Of a stretch of DNA of 33,742 nt, positions 27,131 to 33,742 are shown in pieces. Each line of letters opens with the position of its first letter. The first letter of the stretch is position 1. A model generated the notes under the pieces. That model did no database searches. It was not told the origin of the DNA and saw nothing but the letters and a program-made list of their open reading frames with translations. Origin of the DNA: Bdellovibrionota bacterium (lineage in GTDB: Bacteria; Bdellovibrionota; Bdellovibrionia; Bdellovibrionales; JAEYZS01). Position numbers and translations under genes: made by a program. The stretch is from contig CAUJEF010000152.1 in assembly GCA_963169515.1 (NCBI GenBank), positions 1 to 33,742 on the forward strand, in the 5' to 3' direction.

Positions 27131-27154
27131 TGAAAGGGAACGGCGTACCTTTTA
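27131..27154 (-). repeat. REP-like element, copy 3 (half-element, inverted)
   Basis: tgaaagggaacggcgtacctttta is the exact reverse complement of 26321..26344 (24 nt). Confidence 0.85.
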
Positions 27155-30097
27155 TGGGAGTTTCCAAGGGGAGGTTTCGCGGGGCTCGGTGAGAATCTTT
27201 GGTTCAAAATCACCATTGCCAAATGGCAATTGTTCTTGATGCTCCATCAAATAGAATTGAAATACGTAATTTTTATTTCGGCTTAATGGAACGGGCTGAC
27301 CCTTTTCATTAAGAAGATAAATTTTCGAAATTGGCCCCATATCCGCTGCAAATTGATACAAGCCCATTCGACCATCAATTGGTGAAAGGTCTTGAACTTC
27401 AAATGCTGTCGGATTTTTGTCAGCACGAATTGATCGGTATTCTTGTAAATACCCGCGCGCAGCTATTTTCTGACCACTGTTGGATTGCGCGACACTTGAT
27501 TCGAACAAAAGAATCAAATTCGGATCCGTAGGATTTTTCGATTTATCAAACTTGACCTTGTAATTAAAAAGACGTGGTAAACCCTTGGGAGGGTTTCCAA
27601 ACTCAGGACGTCCCACTGCGGTTATCATCTGTAATTTTTCTACCGCGCCGACCAATTCCTGGGTCATCTGCTCAAGTGGCTTAAAATCAGACGCCTCTGA
27701 ACGCATTCTCAATGCCAGATCACCGCTTTTGACCATTTCTGCAGCCACATCTTTTCCCAATACAAGCATTAAATATGAAAGATACGGTGGGCGGTTCCGT
27801 TCAGTGTACGCAGACAACATTTTCCCGATTTTACCATGATTGTTCAGTGCCTGAACCTCGCGGAACAACTGCAGCAGATTTGTCGCTAATAATTGTTTTG
27901 ATTCGCAATCAAAACCCATGCTAATGCCGTAGCTAGACTTAAAGTCACTACAGCTTCCGTGCGCATTCATCAATTGATCCCATGAATGACCGCCCGTGAT
28001 CATCTCTGCGACTACAGCCCTTACCTCTTCTGAGGACTTTGTCAAAATATGATTAGAAAATTTCCCTGACATATATACATCGCCAAGCACAGCCTGACGG
28101 GTGCCTTCGATCGGGTCTCGATCAGCCGCTCGAAGTTCGTCGATACGTTCTTTTAGTTTTTTCGCGTTTTCATCAGTCTCATAAAGCTCTGGCAAATTAT
28201 CTACCGCAAGTAACATCGCGGTGTTTCGCAATATCGCACGATTGTATTTATAATCTTCCATGCGGCGATCGGATGCTTCAGTCCAAAAATGCGTATTTAC
28301 CGATTGAAGCTCCTTATCTTCGCCATCTGCAGGCTTACCGCCATTGTATAATTTGTCTTGACCGTCTGCCCGGAATTCCACACCACGGAAACTCGCTTCA
28401 TTGTCTGAGTACATCTGAATATCTTTGATAAATAAACGCCACCAATATTTTAGTGCAAAACGAATTCGCAGCTTAGCGTCGTTTCTAATTCTGTGATACT
28501 CCTGACTGATCCCATTGGATTCACACATCTTTACAACCGGACGATTTTCTTTTTCGGCCAGTTCATAATTCACCATACAGCTTTCATACTGATCCTGACT
28601 CATTCTCCACTGATTTTTATAAAGAACAAGATCAAGCTTTCCATCATACTTCACAAAACAACCTCGACGCGGATCTGCACCTTTATCAACGGCCTTTTCA
28701 AGCTTTGAAAGAAGTTTGTCTGCCCTCATGCATGAGTCTTTATTAAATTTTGGATCCACTTGCTGTTCGTCAACTATGTCGGGATCTTTTCCTCTCCATC
28801 CAGCTGAAACAAGTTTCACATTTTCACTGCCTCGCAATGGGGTCATCTTATCCATTGTATCCCACTCTGGATCAAACTTATCTGTAATCTGATTGAATGC
28901 ATCGACGCCATCTTGTTCTGCCAAATTGATTCGATACACCCATTCCACTTCATAGAATTTTCCGGCTCTTCGCTTTGGAGTCAGGAATTTGAAACTTAAG
29001 CCAGCAAACAGATCTGCAGCAGCGCGAAGCTGGGTCCACTCCCATCCCGTCTGTGTTGATTTGCGGATTGTGACCAATACATCAGAGCATTCGTTTTTTC
29101 CGCCGATTTGTTTTTGTGACTTACACTCCGAAGACGGGGCAACGCGCTCAATTGTGCGCTCAGTAATACCATTGAGCATTGGAATAACGCCCGTTTTCAA
29201 TATTCCGGTTTTAAGCCCAGCTCCAAGGTATCCGAACTGCTTGTATCGAACGATACTTAGTGTCTCACCATAATTCAAATTTTTAAGGACGGTTTGATCA
29301 TTTACGTAAAACAGACGATTTTTCATGTCAACAGAAGCAAATGGATCTTGTGAGATCAGAGTCGTCAGCGTCGAGTCAGCAAAATTTCTGTAAATGCTTG
29401 CAAAGGCCTCACCTAACTTCAAATATCCCATTGTTAAAATATTAAACCCAGCCTTTAGCGCTGATATGAATTTAACTTTGAATTTGGGCTTTGATGTATC
29501 CATCGGCTTTGCACGAAGCGGGGCCAAACGGTCTCGCGTGTTTTCGATTTCTTTTCGGCTTGCCGTGGAATCCCGAACGATTGATGTTTTGCGAACGACT
29601 TCGATAGCATCGTAACTCAATGGGCGAATGCCACCACTCACACCGTCACCAATATCATTTGTTTTTACATTTCCGCTTGCAGATAAGCGCGTTTGAAATG
29701 TGTCCAATACCATGAAATAGGACTCTGCATCCGCAGACGGAACGCCATCCTTAACAGTTCCCGCATTTATATTAAAAACTCGTTTACGGGGACGAACATC
29801 AAATCCTAGTTTTACGTTCCCATCCTGGCCGATATCGTATTCGGCTAAATCAGTACCAACCCCGAGGTCTGTTACCCCATAAAGAACGTCTGTTTCTAGG
29901 CTATCCTGCTCGCCATGGAACAATCGTCCAACTTTGTTGCCGTTGCGACTGACTAGCGTCATGTTGTTTAACAAGCTCTTGTCCTTGATGGCTCGGCCGA
30001 CAATTACCGCTTCGGTGTTCGACCCCACAGCCAGTGTTGAGATCGACAATAACAAAGTCACTAAACCAAATTTTCTCAAAGCTTTCTTCGCGCCCAC
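27152..30097 (-). CDS. Large secreted protein of unknown function
   Basis: GTG start at 30097 preceded by AGGAG (track start 30139 less likely); signal peptide VGAKKALRKFGLVTLLLSISTLAVGS; long continuous ORF. Confidence 0.8.
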   Translation of the reverse strand: MGAKKALRKFGLVTLLLSISTLAVGSNTEAVIVGRAIKDKSLLNNMTLVSRNGNKVGRLFHGEQDSLETDVLYGVTDLGVGTDLAEYDIGQDGNVKLGFDVRPRKRVFNINAGTVKDGVPSADAESYFMVLDTFQTRLSASGNVKTNDIGDGVSGGIRPLSYDAIEVVRKTSIVRDSTASRKEIENTRDRLAPLRAKPMDTSKPKFKVKFISALKAGFNILTMGYLKLGEAFASIYRNFADSTLTTLISQDPFASVDMKNRLFYVNDQTVLKNLNYGETLSIVRYKQFGYLGAGLKTGILKTGVIPMLNGITERTIERVAPSSECKSQKQIGGKNECSDVLVTIRKSTQTGWEWTQLRAAADLFAGLSFKFLTPKRRAGKFYEVEWVYRINLAEQDGVDAFNQITDKFDPEWDTMDKMTPLRGSENVKLVSAGWRGKDPDIVDEQQVDPKFNKDSCMRADKLLSKLEKAVDKGADPRRGCFVKYDGKLDLVLYKNQWRMSQDQYESCMVNYELAEKENRPVVKMCESNGISQEYHRIRNDAKLRIRFALKYWWRLFIKDIQMYSDNEASFRGVEFRADGQDKLYNGGKPADGEDKELQSVNTHFWTEASDRRMEDYKYNRAILRNTAMLLAVDNLPELYETDENAKKLKERIDELRAADRDPIEGTRQAVLGDVYMSGKFSNHILTKSSEEVRAVVAEMITGGHSWDQLMNAHGSCSDFKSSYGISMGFDCESKQLLATNLLQLFREVQALNNHGKIGKMLSAYTERNRPPYLSYLMLVLGKDVAAEMVKSGDLALRMRSEASDFKPLEQMTQELVGAVEKLQMITAVGRPEFGNPPKGLPRLFNYKVKFDKSKNPTDPNLILLFESSVAQSNSGQKIAARGYLQEYRSIRADKNPTAFEVQDLSPIDGRMGLYQFAADMGPISKIYLLNEKGQPVPLSRNKNYVFQFYLMEHQEQLPFGNGDFEPKILTEPRETSPWKLP

Positions 30098-30262
30098 GAT
30101 TTTTCTCCTTAAAATAAAGGTATTCTTTTTTGTATACACAGGTACAATTGCATAGCTTGCAAAGAACAGACCCCGCCAGAATCCATAACATATTGATTTT
30201 ACACTTATTTTTTAAAAAAACAGAGGCCAGAAGCCATTAAAACAAAATTGTCACTACGGTGT

Positions 30263-31231
30263 TTAAAAGCTAAACGTCGCCTTTAAGTCAAGGTTCCAAT
30301 GGGGATCAATATCTATCGCCCAGTTCCTTTTACCGTAGTAGCTTTTAGATTCAAAAATCGTATTGTAATAGTCATAGTTCGCGCCCAACGTGATATAAGA
30401 CGTTCTTGAAAAAAGCATTTTTATCCCTGCGTTGATACCCTTTTCATCAAGGATAATTTTGTCATTATCATCAACCCGATCCGAAGCAAAATAATAGTGG
30501 TGATCCACATCCCAGCCTGCATAGGCAAGCAACGGTCCCCAAAATCGATAATTCACATCAAACTTAAAGATAACTGGCAAGATGGCCGTTGCTGAAATCA
30601 CAAGGTTATCCATTGGAACATAAAGTATGTAGTTGGCAGGAATACCTATTACTGAAAAAAGTTCTGGTTTGGGATTCCAAACGTATGCAAATCCAGGAAC
30701 CGGAATCCCCGATAGCACTGTACGATTATTCGTATATGCGATCAAAAACACAAGGTCTGTTGTGAGTGTTTTTTGAATCCTATAAATTGCAAAAATATCG
30801 ACGCTATTGTCTGCTGCTCGATCAAACGGTCGATTCGAGCGTGTACTAAAATTTACGTAGTACGCAACCGCCCGATCATTTTCCAGTTTTTTACGGTAGA
30901 AGGTTCCAAACTGGTAGGCCTCAAAACTATTTTTCATGTCGTTGCGCGCATCTGTTTCAAAATTGTAACCATGAAAATGTACGGCCTGGACATCTGTCGA
31001 AAAGCCAGCCGCCTCCCCACCTTCTTGGTAAATGGGAACATAAACAGATGTTTGGCTTCGATACTGGTCGAGCTTTGCACCCAGATAATTTGTGTTTGAT
31101 GCGGAACTTAGTCTGCTGTCAAAATCTATCTTTGTCTTAACGTCTGCGTTGCCAATGAGAGTCCCCAGAAATTCAAATGAGTGGGAATAAGATAGCGATA
31201 GAAATATTATGTACAGGCAAAGCTGAACCAT
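30263..31231 (-). CDS. Putative outer-membrane beta-barrel protein
   Basis: Signal peptide MVQLCLYIIFLSLSYSHS; aromatic alternating-strand composition; ends in LDLKATFSF (C-terminal Phe). Confidence 0.65.
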   Translation of the reverse strand: MVQLCLYIIFLSLSYSHSFEFLGTLIGNADVKTKIDFDSRLSSASNTNYLGAKLDQYRSQTSVYVPIYQEGGEAAGFSTDVQAVHFHGYNFETDARNDMKNSFEAYQFGTFYRKKLENDRAVAYYVNFSTRSNRPFDRAADNSVDIFAIYRIQKTLTTDLVFLIAYTNNRTVLSGIPVPGFAYVWNPKPELFSVIGIPANYILYVPMDNLVISATAILPVIFKFDVNYRFWGPLLAYAGWDVDHHYYFASDRVDDNDKIILDEKGINAGIKMLFSRTSYITLGANYDYYNTIFESKSYYGKRNWAIDIDPHWNLDLKATFSF

Positions 31232-31389
31232 GACCGCAAGGAATACCGCATTAAGACCTTTGAAGTAAATTAAAATTTTCTATAACGTACCAAATTATTT
31301 CTTTAAATCAGATTCAATTAAACCGATGAAATCATAACTAATTTAAAAGGGTGCTCGTGTCTGAGATACCTGAACCAGAAGGAGATATA

Positions 31390-31788
31390 ATGAGAAAAAA
31401 ATACTACAAGATTGGTGAATACAATTGCTATACGTATTTTACTAACGTGGGTAAAGGATATGAAATTGGCTTTTGCTTTGGCAAAAAAACTATCTTTGTC
31501 GGCAACTTCATTCACTCAAAAGAAGCCGTACAATACTGGGGATATATTAATCGCGAAATCCGTTCATTCGGCAAAAAGTATTGGATTGGCCAAAACGTGT
31601 CGACGACTTGGTACAACAAGTTTTTCACAAACTATTTGTACACAAATTATTATAAGTTCTTAGACAAATTGTTCTTTAAATATCAAAAAACGTACACGAC
31701 TCATTTCAAAAAAGATTATAACCGCTACATGAAAATGAGGAAGCATTGGGCACCTACCAATAAAATGAAATTCAAGGTCGCCGCCTAG
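31390..31788 (+). CDS. Basic, aromatic-rich small protein of unknown function
   Basis: ATG at 31390 preceded by GAAGGAGATATA (strong SD); 132 aa MRKKYYKIGEYNCYTYFTN...; followed by terminator-like hairpin. Confidence 0.75.
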   Translation: MRKKYYKIGEYNCYTYFTNVGKGYEIGFCFGKKTIFVGNFIHSKEAVQYWGYINREIRSFGKKYWIGQNVSTTWYNKFFTNYLYTNYYKFLDKLFFKYQKTYTTHFKKDYNRYMKMRKHWAPTNKMKFKVAA

Positions 31789-31796
31789 ATTGAAAC

Positions 31797-31830
31797 AAAA
31801 AGGCTGACTTTCACCAGCCAGCCTTTTCTT
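31797..31830. terminator. Probable bidirectional intrinsic terminator
   Basis: aaaaaggctg-actttcaccagc-cagccttttctttt: GC stem flanked by A-run and T-run between convergent genes. Confidence 0.8.
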
Positions 31831-33742
31831 TTAGATCGCCTTATACAAACGATCGTAATCTTGCTTTGCCTTTTCGATAAACTTTCTAAATTGCATATCA
31901 TTCATTTGTTTGGGCTCTGCCGTGTTTTCATCCACAATAGTGCGAAACTCTGAACTTGTTGGCGGCAACGGTTGGTTTTCACTTACGATTGGCTCGTTAA
32001 TTTGCAGCAACATGACCGCCACACGTTTTCGAACATTTTCAAGATAGTTCAACAGAATATTAATATATCCATCGAACTTCGCATCAAGATTTTTAACTCT
32101 GCCTTGAATCTGCTGTGCAACAGTCGATGAGGTTGATGCATACAATACATTCAAAGTTGGATTTTCCACGTCAAAGCCGGGAACCATTTTCAATACACTT
32201 TTAAGCTCGTTCGGAAGATCAATCCCTGACGACGCAGCAATCATTAATCCCGCAATTGATAAGCCCTTTTCCTGTAAAATTGCCGGCGTGGGAATCACAG
32301 TATTAAGGTCAATCCCAGCCGCCGCGAACATTTTTGCGATTCGATTTGCTTTATAAGCAGCAAAGAAACGGTTTTCTTTCATCGCCTCGAATGTCTCGGC
32401 CCTCAAAGTACGCGGATCTAGGTTGCGAAATCCGACAAATTCCGTTTGACCTGTCATTGGATTTTTTAATTCCGTATCAACACGAACAATCTTGTAGGTC
32501 TTAATAAGCGTATTGATAAATTTACGATATTGACTAGCGAAGTTTGCGTCGCCTCGAATGATAAACGCATTATTCGAATCCATTGCAAAACTTCGGATGT
32601 CACCGTTTGCCGAACCAACAATCACATCGTCACCAATCAATGAAAGCTTTGTGTGAAGCGAAAACACCTGATCGAATTTTTCGCCATTTAACTCTACTTG
32701 TGTCGGTGCGTTTGAATATTGATAATATTCAATTTTTGCACGCTTGTTCATTTCAGCAATTTTATCTGCCTTGCGTTTTGCGTTTTTTTCTTTATCCACG
32801 GCTTTTTGGTCCGCTTGAATTCGCTTTTCCAAAGCCTGATAGAAAGAATACATCGCAAAGCTTGCGTACATATTCACGGGCGCTAGATCTGTTGATTTTA
32901 CAGAATTCGTGATGATTTTTACGGTAACATTGTGGCAGTCTAAATTTCTCCAGCCGCCTTGTTCGTCGATATCATTAGAATCTTTAAAGATGCGGCCCAT
33001 TTTTCCAAGCGCCATTAAAAGATTCGAAGACGGGAACCAGTACGCTGAATGCAAAATTACTTCTTGCGGACCTGGTTTTTTACAAATACTCAACAATTCA
33101 TCGACCCATAGTTTATGGATGTTTTTCCCCGAATACTGCTCACGGGCATATTCAGCTCCAAAATTACGTTTTTCGTATGTTGCCTTTGATACTTTGCCTG
33201 TTTTTTTATCAAGCCAAAACTTAGAAAATGGTAGATTTTCTAGGTAACCTGCCGCAAGGCCCGAGCTGACCGGAAACACACCATTAGTAATGGTGAATGA
33301 TGAATCCATACCCGCAGTTTGTTTTAATGCAATATCCACAAGGTTATGGGTCTCCTTTGCATTAGCATAGTTCCCTTTAAGAGGTGGGTTAACAACAGCA
33401 GAATCGGCCAGGGCTACATCTGGCGCTGGGCCGTAATCACGAACTTCGGCGTTATATTTTTCAGTTTGTTTATCTATGTTTGCTTTAATATCCGGAAAAC
33501 GCTGCTCAGACGTTTTGAAATTCTTAGTAAGGTACTCAAGCATGCATGCTACACCCTCTTCATCCCCGACGTTCAAATTAATCGCAGCTTCTTCCTCTGG
33601 CGTTAGAATATGATTCGCTTGGTCTTTATATTGGAACTTAATTATTTGTCCCTTAATATTGTGCACTGGGACCGGTGTAAGTTTATTTTGAGCTGCAATC
33701 TGTATTTTTGCAGTAGTGATTGATTGCTCACACGATTTTGCA
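31831..33742 (-). CDS. Phospholipase D-like protein, 5' end beyond the window
   Basis: HTKLSLIGDDVIVGSANGDIRS matches the HxK(x4)D(x6)GSxN motif. Frame stays open from the listed start (33666) to the window edge (AKSCEQSITTAKIQIAAQNKLTPVPVHNIKGQ). Confidence 0.75.
   Translation of the reverse strand, partial: AKSCEQSITTAKIQIAAQNKLTPVPVHNIKGQIIKFQYKDQANHILTPEEEAAINLNVGDEEGVACMLEYLTKNFKTSEQRFPDIKANIDKQTEKYNAEVRDYGPAPDVALADSAVVNPPLKGNYANAKETHNLVDIALKQTAGMDSSFTITNGVFPVSSGLAAGYLENLPFSKFWLDKKTGKVSKATYEKRNFGAEYAREQYSGKNIHKLWVDELLSICKKPGPQEVILHSAYWFPSSNLLMALGKMGRIFKDSNDIDEQGGWRNLDCHNVTVKIITNSVKSTDLAPVNMYASFAMYSFYQALEKRIQADQKAVDKEKNAKRKADKIAEMNKRAKIEYYQYSNAPTQVELNGEKFDQVFSLHTKLSLIGDDVIVGSANGDIRSFAMDSNNAFIIRGDANFASQYRKFINTLIKTYKIVRVDTELKNPMTGQTEFVGFRNLDPRTLRAETFEAMKENRFFAAYKANRIAKMFAAAGIDLNTVIPTPAILQEKGLSIAGLMIAASSGIDLPNELKSVLKMVPGFDVENPTLNVLYASTSSTVAQQIQGRVKNLDAKFDGYINILLNYLENVRKRVAVMLLQINEPIVSENQPLPPTSSEFRTIVDENTAEPKQMNDMQFRKFIEKAKQDYDRLYKAI

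Noticed and set aside
27042-27239. 65-aa plus-strand ORF ending beyond the REP copy
   Set aside because: Its ERERRTF segment is just the REP translated in frame; the remainder overlaps the 3' end of the large minus-strand gene.

Overview
33.7 kb bacterial window; gene styles (e.g. 'NCGEGF'-type lipoprotein, M48/LemA pair, RAYT) suggest a Bdellovibrio-like bacterium, but taxonomy is inference. The left ~8 kb looks like an undescribed RiPP (ribosomally made, modified peptide) locus: truncated cysN, cysC (APS kinase), an S24/S26-type peptidase, three separate PqqD/RRE-like proteins, a PAPS-type sulfotransferase, a full-length LanB-type dehydratase and an ArnT/PMT-like GT-C membrane glycosyltransferase. 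I found a short ORF missing from the supplied track (1829..1999, 56 aa, MSNDKRSKKAIQKGTATTTAQSSSEKNFKFGQIKKIASTRKQHRPIIHGGSGTCTS) that is a good candidate precursor. It overlaps the sulfotransferase start and has a Ser/Thr/Cys-rich C-terminus after a Gly-Gly. No LanC cyclase or dedicated exporter is visible. Next comes a dTDP-deoxysugar/C-methyl-sugar and glycosyltransferase block (7.7-13.2 kb), then a secreted beta-helix protein and subtilase, a CpaF-like ATPase, M48 peptidase plus LemA, a PilZ protein, acs, a MarC-family protein, a cNMP-binding protein, a RAYT transposase with REP-like repeats, and a set of secreted, outer-membrane or orphan proteins. A PLD-like gene runs off the right edge. 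No rRNA, tRNA or CRISPR array was recognised.
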